Source: JAOUJD01 sp963841815 (GTDB taxonomy: Bacteria; Pseudomonadota; Gammaproteobacteria; Burkholderiales; Burkholderiaceae_F). Taken from it: a DNA stretch of 64,000 nucleotides. The notes below the pieces were generated by a model. It was not told the origin of the DNA. It searched no databases and worked only from the letters and a program-made list of their open reading frames with translations. The first letter of the stretch is position 1. Each line of letters opens with the position of its first letter. The stretch lies in assembly GCA_963841815.1 (NCBI GenBank), contig CAWJEE010000010.1, positions 247,839 through 311,838 on the forward strand, given 5' to 3'. The translations under genes and the position numbers were made by a program. Of this stretch, positions 17,708 through 27,193 are shown in pieces.

Positions 17708-19126
17708 TTGAAGCCGCTGTCGGGGCTCGACGCACTGTTCCTGCACCTGGAAACGCCCGCCACGCCCATGCACGTCGGCGCGGTGCACCTGCTGCAGCTT
17801 CCGAAGGGCCATCGCGGCGACTTCGTGGACGACGTGAAGCGCCACGTCGCGCGGAGACTGCCGCTGTCGCCGGTGTTCACGCGCCAGCTCGCGGAGATGC
17901 CGCTCAACTTCGCCAATCCGGTCTGGGTGCGCGCCGACGAGGTGGACCTCGATCGCCACATCCACCGGATCCGGCTGCCCAGGCCCGGCACGCAGCGGCA
18001 ACTCGAAGCCGCCGTGGCCCGCATGCACGCCAAGTGCATGCCGCGCGACCGGCCGCTGTGGGCCTTTCACATCATCGAGGGGCTGCAGTCGGGCGACCTC
18101 GCGCTCTACACGAAGGTCCATCACGCGACGCTCGACGGCGCCGCCGGCGTGGCGTTCGCGCAGGCACTGCTCGACTTCACACCGAAGCCACGCAAGGTCG
18201 CCCCCGCGCCTCGACGCAGCGGCGAACACCCCAGCCTCGCGGACCTCGTCGGCACGGCCGTGCGCACGACCGGCGTGCAGGGCGTCAAGGTCATCAAGCA
18301 ACTGCCCCAGCTCGCGACCGCGCTCGCCAGGCTGGTGAAAGGCGGCGGCGCCGGGTTCGGCCGCAACCTGTCGTTCGGACCGCGCACCGTCTTCAACGGC
18401 CAGATCGACGCGCCGCGCAGTTTCGCCACGGCCTCGCTGCCGCTCGACCGCGTGAAGCAGGTCGCGGCGGTGCACGGCGCGACCATCAACGAGGTCGTGC
18501 TGACCGTGATCGGCGGCGCGCTCCGCCGCTACCTCGACGTCCATGGCGGCGTGCCGCGCAAGTCGTTGATCGCGGCGGTGCCGGTGTCGTTGCGCGAAGC
18601 CGGCAACACCGAGGCCACCACGCTCGCGACGATGACCCTCGCGTCGCTCGCGACGGACATCGAGGATCCCGCGGCGCGCCTGGTCGAAGTGCGGGCCGCC
18701 TCCGCGGCCGCGAAAGCGGTGATGAAGCAGTTGCGGGGCGCCATGCCGACCGACTTTCCGTCGCTGGGCCTGCCGTGGCTGCTGTCGGCTGCCGCGGGCC
18801 TCTACGGCCGGCTCGGCGTCGCCAACCGCATCCCGCCGATCGCGAACCTCGTGGTCTCCAACGTGCCCGGGCCACCGATGCCGTTCTACCTGGCCGGCGC
18901 GCGCCTGAAGACCTACTGGCCGGTATCGATCGTCGAGCACGGACTCGGACTCAACATCACCCTGCAGAGCTACGCAGGGTCGCTGGACTTCGGGCTCATC
19001 GCGGCTCGCTCCGCGCTGCCCGACCTGCACCGGGTGGCGCGGGGCCTGCTCGAGGCCTTCGCCGAGCTGGAAGCAGCGCCACCGCCTGTATCGCGACCCG
19101 ATGCGAAAGGCCCGGCTCCGACGTGA
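17708..19126 (+). CDS. Wax ester synthase / diacylglycerol acyltransferase (WS/DGAT)
   Basis: 472 residues, the typical length of bifunctional bacterial WS/DGAT enzymes that condense acyl-CoA with long-chain alcohols or diacylglycerol. It shows LSGLDALFLHLETPATPMHVG at the start and the acyltransferase motif VHHATLDGAAG (HHxxxDG, His about 138-139). The C-terminal half has NEVVLTVIGGALRRYL and the family segment NLVVSNVPGPPMPFYLAG. The start is TTG at 17708 with an AAGGGGA site upstream. It sits, with the following hydrolase gene, on the plus strand between fmt and def, which are normally adjacent. Confidence 0.92.
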   Translation: MKPLSGLDALFLHLETPATPMHVGAVHLLQLPKGHRGDFVDDVKRHVARRLPLSPVFTRQLAEMPLNFANPVWVRADEVDLDRHIHRIRLPRPGTQRQLEAAVARMHAKCMPRDRPLWAFHIIEGLQSGDLALYTKVHHATLDGAAGVAFAQALLDFTPKPRKVAPAPRRSGEHPSLADLVGTAVRTTGVQGVKVIKQLPQLATALARLVKGGGAGFGRNLSFGPRTVFNGQIDAPRSFATASLPLDRVKQVAAVHGATINEVVLTVIGGALRRYLDVHGGVPRKSLIAAVPVSLREAGNTEATTLATMTLASLATDIEDPAARLVEVRAASAAAKAVMKQLRGAMPTDFPSLGLPWLLSAAAGLYGRLGVANRIPPIANLVVSNVPGPPMPFYLAGARLKTYWPVSIVEHGLGLNITLQSYAGSLDFGLIAARSALPDLHRVARGLLEAFAELEAAPPPVSRPDAKGPAPT

Positions 19127-20247
19127 AGGTCGCTCGCCAATGGGCTGACGTTCTACGTCGAGGAGTTCGGCGACCCGGCCGCTCCGCCGGTGCTGCTGAT
19201 CATGGGCCTGGCGATGCCGGCCGCGGCGTGGCCCGACGAGTTCATCGAGCGCCTCGTCGAGCATGGATTGCGCGTGATCCGCTTCGACAACCGCGATGCC
19301 GGCGGCTCCAGCCGCGCTCGCGGACCGCGCCGGTACGGCGCGCAGGTCGCGATCATGCGCGCGCTGATGCGGCTCCCGGTCCACGCGCCGTACACGCTGG
19401 ACGACATGGCAAAGGACGCCGCCGGGGTCCTCGATGCGCTGGGCATCCAGGCGCGCGCACGTCGTCGGCGCCTCGATGGGCGGGATGATCGCGCAGGTGC
19501 TCGCGGCCCGGCATCCGGAGCGGGTCGCCACGCTCACGTCGATCATGTCGTCGTCAGGCAACCCGAGTCCCCGCGTGGCGCTCGGCAGCCGCCGCGCGCT
19601 CCGCGTGCTGCTGCGCCCCCCGACCCGCCTCGACACGGTCGAAGGCGTCACCGAGCACCTGATGCACGTGTTCGGCGTGATCGGCAGCCCCGGATTCCGC
19701 GGCGAGTGTCCACGCGCTGCGCGCCCAGCTCGAGAAAGTCGCGCAGCGCGGCTACGACCGCGCGGGCTCCGAGCGCCAGTTGCTCGCTATCCTCGCGTCA
19801 GGCGACCGCCGGGCGCTGCTCGCGCGCATCACCGCGCCGACCCTGGTGATCCACGGCGCGGACGATCCGCTGGTGCCGGTCGCGGCCGGCATCGACACCG
19901 CACGGCACATCCCGGGAGCGCAGCTGAAGGTCGTCCCGGGCATGGGCCACGACTTCGCACCCGCGCTGCAGCCGGCCATCGCGGACTGGGTCGCGGCGCA
20001 CATCCGGCGCGCGCCGATCCTGCACGAAGCCGACAGAGCGCGACCGTCGCGTCGCCGGCTGCCGCCGCTACATCTGCCTGAAGAGGTGCACGTACTGCCG
20101 CGCGACCGGCAGTTCGCGCGCGCAGTCGCGCAGCCGGACGTACAGCTTTCCGGTCAGGTCACGCCGCGTGCCCGCCACGGCGGATCGACGCCCTTCAGAC
20201 GGCGGAGTTCGGCCAACGCAGGACGTTGCCATGGAGGGCGACTGTAG
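19123..20247 (+). CDS. Alpha/beta hydrolase (at least three frameshifts)
   Basis: A GTG at 19123 overlaps the WS/DGAT stop. Within a few codons the frame shifts to one reading NGLTFYVEEFGDPAAPP, VLLIMGLAMPAAAWPDEF and VIRFDNRDAGGSS. A second shift near 19450 leads to VVGASMGGMIAQVLA (nucleophile Ser in GASMGG). A third near 19710 leads to APTLVIHGADDPLVPVAAG (acid) and VPGMGHDFAP (His). These are the landmarks of a roughly 290-residue hydrolase of the type often called aclacinomycin methylesterase-like. Recognisable similarity ends near 20010; the remaining open frame to 20247 overlaps a minus-strand ORF and is probably not real. It may act on the lipids made by its neighbour. Confidence 0.65.
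20068..20232 (-). CDS. Small hypothetical ORF
   Basis: A 54-codon ORF whose second half, DLTGKLYVRLRDCARELPVA followed by RQYVHLFRQM, looks protein-like. The first half looks out of frame: the next frame reads LAELRRLKGVDPPWRARG, so one base shift may hide a slightly longer gene. It lies 95 nt downstream of def and converges with the hydrolase gene. I do not recognise it. Confidence 0.3.
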   Translation of the reverse strand: MATSCVGRTPPSEGRRSAVAGTRRDLTGKLYVRLRDCARELPVARQYVHLFRQM

Positions 20248-20327
20248 CGGCCCGGCGACACGAGGCGAGCGTCCGGCGACGGACCGTCACCGGGCGCCGC
20301 GAACTGCCGTGGAAGCGGCGCGACCGG

Positions 20328-20837
20328 TCAGGCGGCCGCCTTGACCTTGCGCTTGCGCATCTTGTTCTTGATGCGGACCTGCTTCAGCGGCGACAGGTAC
20401 TCGACGAAGACCTTGCCGAGCAGGTGATCCATCTCGTGCTGCACGCACACCGCCAGCAGGCCTTCGCAGTCGAGTTCGAAGGCGTCGCCATGCTCGTCCT
20501 GGGCCTTGACCCGCACCCTGGCCGGGCGGGTCACCGCGTCGTACACGCCAGGCACGCTCAGGCAGCCTTCCTCGCACTCGACGCGCTCATCGGAAGCCCA
20601 GACGATTTCCGGGTTGATGAAGACCTTGAGCTGGTCCTTGTTCTCGGACACGTCGATCACGAGCAGGCGCTCGTGGACATCGACCTGGGTCGCCGCGAGC
20701 CCGACGCCCGGCGCCTCGTACATCGTCTCGGCCATGTCGGCGACGAGTCGGCGCAGCCGGTCGTCGAACCGGGTCACGGGCCCGGCCACGGTCTTCAATC
20801 GCGGGTCGGGGTATTCGAGGATGGGAAGCAATGCCAC
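20328..20837 (-). CDS. def: Peptide deformylase
   Basis: 169 residues. All three metal-site motifs are present: GVGLAATQVDV (motif 1), EEGCLSVPG with the metal cysteine (motif 2) and VCVQHEMDHLLGK, the HExxH motif (motif 3). The enzyme removes the N-formyl group from nascent proteins. The best start is GTG at 20837, 8 nt after AGGAG, giving the usual betaproteobacterial N-terminus of ALLPILEYPDPRL; a TTG six bases earlier lies too close to the ribosome site. The C-terminus is Lys/Arg-rich. It diverges from the LysM gene and is separated from fmt by the inserted plus-strand genes. Confidence 0.95.
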   Translation of the reverse strand: MALLPILEYPDPRLKTVAGPVTRFDDRLRRLVADMAETMYEAPGVGLAATQVDVHERLLVIDVSENKDQLKVFINPEIVWASDERVECEEGCLSVPGVYDAVTRPARVRVKAQDEHGDAFELDCEGLLAVCVQHEMDHLLGKVFVEYLSPLKQVRIKNKMRKRKVKAAA

Positions 20838-21185
20838 GTTCAAGTCTCCTGGACCGCAATGATGCCGCGCGGCGCAGCAAAGCGCTTTAATCCCCCCGAG
20901 TCACCGCGCTTTTTGACGCCCGGGACAGGCCGGATTTGGGGCCACACTGCGCCTTGTCGAGGGGACCGCCCATGGCCCGCGCACAGCCGTTTGGCATCAC
21001 CCTTTGTCGGGATGTATCCGTTGCGATATCAAGACGATAGGGTCAGAATCTGATGCCCTGTGTTAGATATCAGCGTGCTCGGAAACTTCAAGGGGCGGGC
21101 CGCAAGGCAGCCGGTTTGAACGGTCGCGAGGCCACGCTGGGTCCGACGGGACAGCGGGGTGGCAGCCGACATGAACGGAGCTTGG
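20838..21185. promoter_or_regulatory. Divergent intergenic region between def and the LysM gene
   Basis: A 348-nt region without a gene that must hold the promoters of both flanking units. For the plus strand, TTGCGA (21021-21026) and CAGAAT (21044-21049) are spaced by 17 nt and stand about 137 nt before the LysM gene; this is a moderate sigma-70-like match. For def I see no convincing boxes beyond the ribosome site. The stretch 21021-21085 is AT-richer than its surroundings and has two GATATC sites. Confidence 0.4.
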
Positions 21186-22407
21186 ATGAACAAGACTAAG
21201 ACGGGCATTTTGGCGATCACCGTGTTGAGCCTGACCGCTGCCGCGAGTTCCGTGCTCGCCCAATCGGCCACGAGCCGCTACCCGATCACCCCGGAACAAC
21301 GCAGCACCGCCGACCAGGTCGCGCAGGCCGGCGTGCCGCTCTCCGAACTGGCTCCCACCGCGCCGGACCGGTACACGGTCAAGCGCGGGGACACGCTCTG
21401 GGACCTGTCGAGCATGTACCTGACGAGCCCGTGGCGCTGGCCCGAGCTGTGGGGCATGAACAAGGAGCAGATCAAGAACCCGCACCTGATCTATCCGGGA
21501 CAGGAACTCGTGCTGGTCAAGGTCGACGGCCGCGCCCGCCTGCGAGGTCGCGGGCGACGGTGGATCGGGCGTCGGAAAGCTGGAGCCGCGGATCCGCGAC
21601 CTGGACGCGCAGCGCCTTGCCATTCCGAGCATTCCGAACAGCCTGATCGAGCCGTTCCTGTCGCAGCCGCTCGTGCTCGAGCGCGGCGCGCTCGACGGCG
21701 CGCCACGCATCGTCGCGACGCAGGAGGGCCGTGTCTTCGTCGGCCGCGGTGACGACGCGTACGCCCGGGGCATCGAGAGCAGCGCCATTAACTACAACGT
21801 GTTCCGCCCGCTTCGTCCGCTGTACGACCCGGACGACACTGTCCGCAAGAACCCGATCGCGTACGAGGCGTTTTATCTCGGCACGGCGAACATGATCCGG
21901 CCCGGCGAGATCGCGAAGGTCCGCATCGACAACAGCAAGCAGGAAATCGGCATCGGTGACCGCATGCTGCCGGTGGAACGCCAGCGGATCGAGAGTTACG
22001 TGCCCCGGCGGCCCAGCAGCCCGGTCGACGGGCGCGTGATTTCCGTCTACGACGGCGTCCGCTACGCCGGCGGCGGCCAGATCATCACGCTGAACCGCGG
22101 CACCAACGACGGCTTGACGGTCGGCGACGTGCTTCAGCTGTGGCGCGTCGGCGACACGCGCCTCGACCGCACGGCGCCCAAGCGCGACTTCATCAAGCTG
22201 CCGGACGAGCAGATGGGGCTCGCGTTCGTGTTCCGCGTGTTTCCGACGATTTCCTACGCGCTGATCCAGCGCGGCACTTCGCCGGTTGAAGTGGGTGACC
22301 GTGCATCGAACCCGGGGGACAACCTCTCGGTGAACGTGAACGTGCCACGCGAAACCGAGGCCGATCGCATCCTGCGGCAACCGCTGCGTCCCCTCAACGT
22401 CCAGTAA
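21186..22407 (+). CDS. LysM-domain cell-wall-associated protein (frameshifted)
   Basis: About 406 residues. A signal peptide (TGILAITVLSLTAAASSVLA) is followed by a LysM peptidoglycan-binding domain at about residues 60-115 (YTVKRGDTLWDLSSMYL, IKNPHLIYPGQELVLV). One extra base near 21545 shifts the frame. The rest reads LEPRIRDLDAQRLAIPSIP and continues to a C-terminal region with GGGQIITLNRGTNDGLTVGD and LAFVFRVFPTISYALI, the pattern of LysM proteins that stand before dprA in betaproteobacteria. The start is ATG at 21186. Only 12 nt separate it from dprA, so they are probably cotranscribed. Confidence 0.85.
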
Positions 22408-22419
22408 GGCCAGGCGGAG

Positions 22420-23526
22420 ATGCAGGCGGCCGAGCGCGCCGCGTGGCTCCGCCTCATCCTCACGCCGGGCCTCGGCCCGCGCACCGCGCGCAGCCTGCTC
22501 GCGGCCTTCGGGCTGCCCGACGCCGTCTTCTCCGCCGGACTGCCCGCGCTGCTGCGGGTCGTCCCCGAGCCCCTCGCGCGCGTCCTGGCGCAGCCGCCCG
22601 GCGGCGACATCCAGGACGCGGTGGACGCCACCGAGCACTGGCTGGCGGCATCCACCGATCACGCTCTGCTGACGCTCGCCGATCCTGAGTACCCACAGGC
22701 GCTGCTGACGACCGCGGACCCGCCGGCCGTGCTGTTTGCCGTCGGCAGGCTCGAACTGCTGAACCGCCCCGCGGTCGCGATCGTCGGCAGCCGCAACGCC
22801 ACGCAGCAGGGCGTCGCCAACGCCGAGGGCTTCGCCGCTGCGCTCGCCCGCGCGGGCGTCACGGTCGTCAGCGGCCTCGCGCTCGGCATCGATGCCGCCG
22901 CGCATCGCGGCGCGCTCGCCGCGGAAGGCGATGCCTCGACCATTGCCGTGGTGGGGACAGGCCTCGACGTCATCTATCCCTCGAGCCACCGCGCGCTGAC
23001 GCACGAGATCCGCGCCCAGGGCGTCGTGGTCTCCGAGCTGCCGTTGCGCACACCGGCGATCGCGCACAACTTTCCGCGCCGCAACCGCCTCATCGCCGGC
23101 CTCGCCAGGGGCGTGCTCGTCGTGGAGGCGGCGTTGAGGTCCGGTTCGCTCATCACGGCGCGCCTCGCCGCGGAGGCCGGCCGCGAAGTGTTCGCGATTC
23201 CCGGCTCCATCCACTCGCCGCTTGCCAGGGGCTGCCATCGGCTGATTCGCGACGGCGCGAAGCTCGTCGAATCCGCCCAGGACGTCCTCGAGGACCTCGG
23301 CGTGCGCGGCGTGAAGACCGGCGCTCCGACGAGGCAGTTGCCACTCGAGCCAGGCGCGGCGGACGACGCGCTGCTCGCACTGATGGGCCACGATCCGGTC
23401 GACCTGGACATGCTGGCGCAACGCAGCGGTCGCGCGCCCAGCGAGCTCTCGGCTGCCCTGCTCGAACTCGAGCTGGCCCAACATATTGAGCGTCTGCCGG
23501 GTAACAGATACCAGAGGTTGCGGTAG
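22420..23526 (+). CDS. dprA: DNA-processing protein DprA (Smf)
   Basis: 368 residues. The central Rossmann-like DprA domain is clear: AIVGSRNATQQGVANAEGFA, VTVVSGLALGIDAAAHRGAL, VVGTGLDVIYPSSHRAL and FPRRNRLIAGLARGVLVVEA. An N-terminal SAM-like helical region precedes it. A winged-helix C-terminal domain (about 300-368, LDMLAQRSGRAPSELSAALL) follows. DprA binds incoming single-stranded DNA and loads RecA during natural transformation. The frame and start (ATG at 22420) are unambiguous. It lies between the LysM gene and smg in the order familiar from betaproteobacteria. Confidence 0.95.
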   Translation: MQAAERAAWLRLILTPGLGPRTARSLLAAFGLPDAVFSAGLPALLRVVPEPLARVLAQPPGGDIQDAVDATEHWLAASTDHALLTLADPEYPQALLTTADPPAVLFAVGRLELLNRPAVAIVGSRNATQQGVANAEGFAAALARAGVTVVSGLALGIDAAAHRGALAAEGDASTIAVVGTGLDVIYPSSHRALTHEIRAQGVVVSELPLRTPAIAHNFPRRNRLIAGLARGVLVVEAALRSGSLITARLAAEAGREVFAIPGSIHSPLARGCHRLIRDGAKLVESAQDVLEDLGVRGVKTGAPTRQLPLEPGAADDALLALMGHDPVDLDMLAQRSGRAPSELSAALLELELAQHIERLPGNRYQRLR

Positions 23527-23578
23527 GTTCCGGGAGGGGCTTTACACGCACGACGGGCTCGCATACAGTCCGCGGAAC

Positions 23579-24037
23579 GTGTTCGACGTCCTCGTCTACC
23601 TCTACGAAAACTACGGCGCGCTGCATGCGTGCCCGGACTCCGACTCCCTCACGAAACGCCTCACCGCCGCCGGCTTCGACGACGAGGAGATCACCGAGGC
23701 GCTTGCCTGGCTCTCCGGCCTCGAGCAGGTCACCCAGGAGTCGATCGCCGTCGGCCCCGAAAGCGACCGCGCGTTCCGCGTCTACGCGAAGGTCGAAGTT
23801 GACCGGCTGGGCACCAAGGCAATCGGCTTCCTCAGTTTCCTGGAGCACGCCGGCCAGCTGACGCCGACGCAGCGCGAGATCGTGATCGAGCGCGCGCTCG
23901 CCACCGATGAAGCGCCGATCGACCTCGAAATGCTCAAGGTGATCGTGCTGATGGTGCTGTGGAGCCAGCAGGCCGACATCGACGCCCTCCTCCTCGAGGA
24001 ACTCCTCGATGACGGGGGAGAGCACCTGATCCACTAG
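23579..24037 (+). CDS. smg: Smg family protein (DUF494)
   Basis: 152 residues, all-helical and acidic. It begins FDVLVYLYENYG and contains LTAAGFDDEEITEALAWLSG and GQLTPTQREIVIERALA, ending IVLMVLWSQQADIDALLLEE. This is the DUF494/Smg family, usually next to dprA and topoisomerase genes; its biochemical role is not established. The start is GTG at 23579, fitting the family N-terminus. A rho-independent terminator follows at 24119-24148. Confidence 0.88.
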   Translation: MFDVLVYLYENYGALHACPDSDSLTKRLTAAGFDDEEITEALAWLSGLEQVTQESIAVGPESDRAFRVYAKVEVDRLGTKAIGFLSFLEHAGQLTPTQREIVIERALATDEAPIDLEMLKVIVLMVLWSQQADIDALLLEELLDDGGEHLIH

Positions 24038-24118
24038 CGTCGACGGCACGTGCGCATGCCGCGCCCGTCGGGATTCCCACCCGCGGACGATGCTGTATTC
24101 TGGAAAAGAGACCAACGA

Positions 24119-24148
24119 GAAGCCGCCGTGATCCGGCGGTTTCTTTTT
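24119..24148 (+). terminator. Rho-independent terminator after smg
   Basis: A 9-bp stem with one G-T pair (24119-24127 with 24135-24143) and a 7-nt loop is followed by TTTTT to 24148. It ends the LysM-dprA-smg unit. The topoisomerase start codon comes only 14 nt later, so topB must have a promoter inside or before this hairpin, or depend on read-through. Confidence 0.8.
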
Positions 24149-24161
24149 CTGCACGGATTCA

Positions 24162-26864
24162 ATGTCAAAAGCACTGATCATCGCCGAGAAACCTTCCGTG
24201 GCCGCGGACATCGCGCGGGCGCTGGGCGGGTTCACGAAGCACCAGGAGTACTACGAGAGCGACGAGCACGTGCTGTCGTCCGCGGTCGGTCACTTGCTGG
24301 AGCTGCGGGCGCCCGAGCAGTACGACGTCAAGCGCGGCAAGTGGACCTTCACCCACCTGCCGGTGATCCCGCCGCACTTCGACCTCGCGCCGATCGCCCG
24401 CAGCGAGACGCGCCTGAAGACGCTGCTGAAGCTGCTGAAGCGCAAGGACGTCGTCGAACTGATCAACGCGTGCGACGCCGGGCGCGAGGGCGAACTGATC
24501 TTCCGTTACATCGTGCAGGCCGCCAAGGCGAAGCAACCGGTGCGGCGTCTGTGGCTGCAGTCGATGACGCCCGCCGCCATCCGCGAGGCATTCGAGCAAC
24601 TGCGCCCGGACGAGCAGATGCTGCCGCTGGCCGACGCCGCACGCAGCCGCTCAGAGGCCGACTGGCTGGTCGGAATCAACGGCACGCGCGCCATGACCGC
24701 CTTCAACAGCAAGGAAGGCGGCTTCTACCTGACCACCGTCGGCCGCGTGCAGACGCCGACGCTCGCGATCGTCACCGAGCGCGAAGACAAGATCCGCAAG
24801 TTCGTCTCGCGCGACTACTGGGAAGTGCGGGCGACGTTCGATGGCAAGGCCGGCGCGTACGAAGGCCGGTGGATCGACCCGAATTTCAGGAAGGGCGACG
24901 ATCCGGACGCGCGCGCCGAGCGCATCTGGGACGAGTCGCGGGCGGAAGCCATCGCGGCCGCGTGCCTCGGCAAGACCGGCACCGCCACCGAGGAAGCGAA
25001 GCCGAGCACCCAGCTGTCACCGCTGCTGTTCGACCTGACGTCGTTGCAGCGCGAGGCCAACTCCAAGTTCGGCTTCTCGGCCAAGACGACGCTTTCGCTG
25101 GCGCAGGCCCTGTACGAACGCCACAAGGTACTGACGTATCCGCGGACCGATGCGCGCGCGCTGCCCGAGGACTACGTGGCGGTCGCGAAAGGTACGCTGG
25201 ATGTACTTGCCAGCGAAACCCCGTACCGGGAGTTCGCGAAGAAGGTCCTGAAGTCGGGCTGGGTGCGGCCGAACAAGCGCGTGTTCGACAACAGCAAGGT
25301 GTCGGATCACTTCGCCATCATCCCCACGCTGCAGACGCCGCACCACCTGTCCGAGGCCGAGGCCAAACTGTACGACCTGGTGGTCAAGCGGTTCCTCGCC
25401 GTGTTCTTCCCCGCCGCCGAATACCTCGTGACGACGCGACTGACCGAGGTCGAGGGTCACACCTTCAAGACCGAGGGCAAGGTGCTGGTCGAGCCGGGCT
25501 GGCTCGCGATCTACGGACGCGAAGCGATGGAGGAACAGGGGTCGCTGCCGAAGATCGAGCAGGGCGAGCGCGTGAAGACGAGCGACGCCAAGGCCGTCGG
25601 CGCGGCAACCAGGCCGCCGGCGCGCTACACCGAAGCCACGCTGCTCACGGCGATGGAAGGCGCCGGCAAGCTCATCGACGACGACGACCTGCGCCTGGCG
25701 ATGGCCGGCAAGGGCCTCGGCACGCCGGCCACGCGGTCGGCCATCATCGAGGGCCTGCTCGACCAGCGCTACATCGTGCGCGACGGCAAGGACCTGCGGC
25801 CCACGCGCAAGGCCTTCGACCTGATGACGCTGCTGAAGGGCCTCGACGTCCAGGAACTGACGGCGCCCGAACTCACCGGCGAGTGGGAATACAAGCTTTC
25901 GCAGATGGAGCGCGGCAAGCTGAAGCGCGATCTCTTCATGAAGGAGATCGCCAGCATGACCAGCAAGATCGTCGAGCGCGCGAAGAGCTACCAGTCCGAC
26001 ACGGTGCCGATCGACGACCCGGCCACGCTCAAGACGCCGTGCCCGAAGTGCGGCGGCGTCGTCAGCGAGAACTACCGGCGCTTCGCCTGCGGCGCGTGCG
26101 ACTTCTCGATCGGCAAGCACCCGGGCAGCCGGACCCTCGAGGTCGAGGAGGTCGAGCAGCTGCTGCGCGACCGCACGATCGGACCGCTGCAGGGATTCAT
26201 CAGCAAGATGGGCCGGCCGTTCGCGGCCGTGCTGAAGATCACGCCCGAGTTCAAGCTCGAGTTCGATTTCGGGCAGGCGAACGCGGACGACGGCAGCGAC
26301 GAGCCGGTGGACTTCTCGGGGCAGACCCCGGTGGGCGCCTGCCCGAAGTGCAGCGCGCGCGTGTTCGAGCAGCCCATGGCGTACGTCTGCGAGAAGAGCG
26401 TCGGGCCGGGACGGTCCTGCGACTTCCGGTCCGGCAAGGTGATCCTGCAGCAGCCGATCGAACGCGCGCAGATGGAGAAGCTGCTGGCCGAGGGCCGCAC
26501 GGACGTCCTGCGCGCCTTCATCTCGAACCGGACGCGGCGCAAGTTCTCGGCCTTCCTGGCCAAGAAGCCGGACGGCGCGATCGGCTTCGAGTTCGAACCG
26601 CGCGAGCCACGCGCCGGCAAGGGCGCGCGCAAGACCACGAAGGCGAGCGAGGCGCCCGCGACGGTCGAAGCGCCGGCGAAACGCGCCGCCAAGGGAAGCT
26701 CGAAGACGGCCACGGCCGGCAGCGCCGAGAAGCCTGCCAAGAGCGCGGCGAAGCGGCCGGCCAAGACGGCCAAGCGCGCGGCGACCAAGACAGCGCGCAA
26801 GACCACGGCGAAGAAGGCCGCGAAGGCGGGCGCCCGCGCGCGCAAGGCGCCGGCGCGCGACTGA
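24162..26864 (+). CDS. topB: DNA topoisomerase III-type enzyme with histone H1-like tail
   Basis: 900 residues, type IA topoisomerase. The TOPRIM domain has LIIAEKPSVAADIARAL and NACDAGREGELIFRYI. The active-site tyrosine lies in LTYPRTDARALPED (near residue 326). Further core motifs are SDHFAIIPT and GLGTPATRSAIIEGLLDQRY. Two zinc-ribbon-like repeats begin near residues 626 (CPKCGGVVSENY) and 727 (CPKCSARVFEQP). Residues about 815-900 form a Lys/Ala/Thr-rich tail (KTAKRAATKTARKTTAKKAA) like histone H1. Type III enzymes decatenate single-stranded DNA crossovers. No clear ribosome site is visible before the ATG, unusual for such a large gene. Confidence 0.93.
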   Translation: MSKALIIAEKPSVAADIARALGGFTKHQEYYESDEHVLSSAVGHLLELRAPEQYDVKRGKWTFTHLPVIPPHFDLAPIARSETRLKTLLKLLKRKDVVELINACDAGREGELIFRYIVQAAKAKQPVRRLWLQSMTPAAIREAFEQLRPDEQMLPLADAARSRSEADWLVGINGTRAMTAFNSKEGGFYLTTVGRVQTPTLAIVTEREDKIRKFVSRDYWEVRATFDGKAGAYEGRWIDPNFRKGDDPDARAERIWDESRAEAIAAACLGKTGTATEEAKPSTQLSPLLFDLTSLQREANSKFGFSAKTTLSLAQALYERHKVLTYPRTDARALPEDYVAVAKGTLDVLASETPYREFAKKVLKSGWVRPNKRVFDNSKVSDHFAIIPTLQTPHHLSEAEAKLYDLVVKRFLAVFFPAAEYLVTTRLTEVEGHTFKTEGKVLVEPGWLAIYGREAMEEQGSLPKIEQGERVKTSDAKAVGAATRPPARYTEATLLTAMEGAGKLIDDDDLRLAMAGKGLGTPATRSAIIEGLLDQRYIVRDGKDLRPTRKAFDLMTLLKGLDVQELTAPELTGEWEYKLSQMERGKLKRDLFMKEIASMTSKIVERAKSYQSDTVPIDDPATLKTPCPKCGGVVSENYRRFACGACDFSIGKHPGSRTLEVEEVEQLLRDRTIGPLQGFISKMGRPFAAVLKITPEFKLEFDFGQANADDGSDEPVDFSGQTPVGACPKCSARVFEQPMAYVCEKSVGPGRSCDFRSGKVILQQPIERAQMEKLLAEGRTDVLRAFISNRTRRKFSAFLAKKPDGAIGFEFEPREPRAGKGARKTTKASEAPATVEAPAKRAAKGSSKTATAGSAEKPAKSAAKRPAKTAKRAATKTARKTTAKKAAKAGARARKAPARD

Positions 26865-26892
26865 CGCACCCGCGGCTTGCCGCGACGGCTCC

Positions 26893-27093
26893 ATGCAGCG
26901 TGTCCTGATCATCGTCGGCCTGGTGCTGCTCGTCGCGGGCCTCGCGTGGCCGTGGCTTGCCAGGCTGCCCTTCGGCCGTCTGCCCGGCGACTTCTCGGTC
27001 GAGCGCGAGAACTTCTCCTTCTTCTTCCCGCTCGCCACCTCGATCGTGGTGTCGATCGTGGTCAGCCTGCTCATCTGGCTGTTCCGCAAGTAG
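26893..27093 (+). CDS. DUF2905 family small membrane protein
   Basis: 66 residues with two hydrophobic helices: VLIIVGLVLLVAGLAWPWL (about 4-22) and PLATSIVVSIVVSLLIWLF (about 46-64). Between them is the family core RLPFGRLPGDFSVERENFSF. This is DUF2905, function unknown. It starts 28 nt after the topoisomerase stop and is likely cotranscribed with it. Confidence 0.85.
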   Translation: MQRVLIIVGLVLLVAGLAWPWLARLPFGRLPGDFSVERENFSFFFPLATSIVVSIVVSLLIWLFRK

Positions 27094-27193
27094 CGACAGC
27101 GCAGCGTCCGGTCGCGCCGTCCCTCGCGTCGGCCGCGGCCTGCGTGCGACAATCCCGCGCTTTGCCGCCCTCCCCGGCCCTCCCCGGCTTTCA

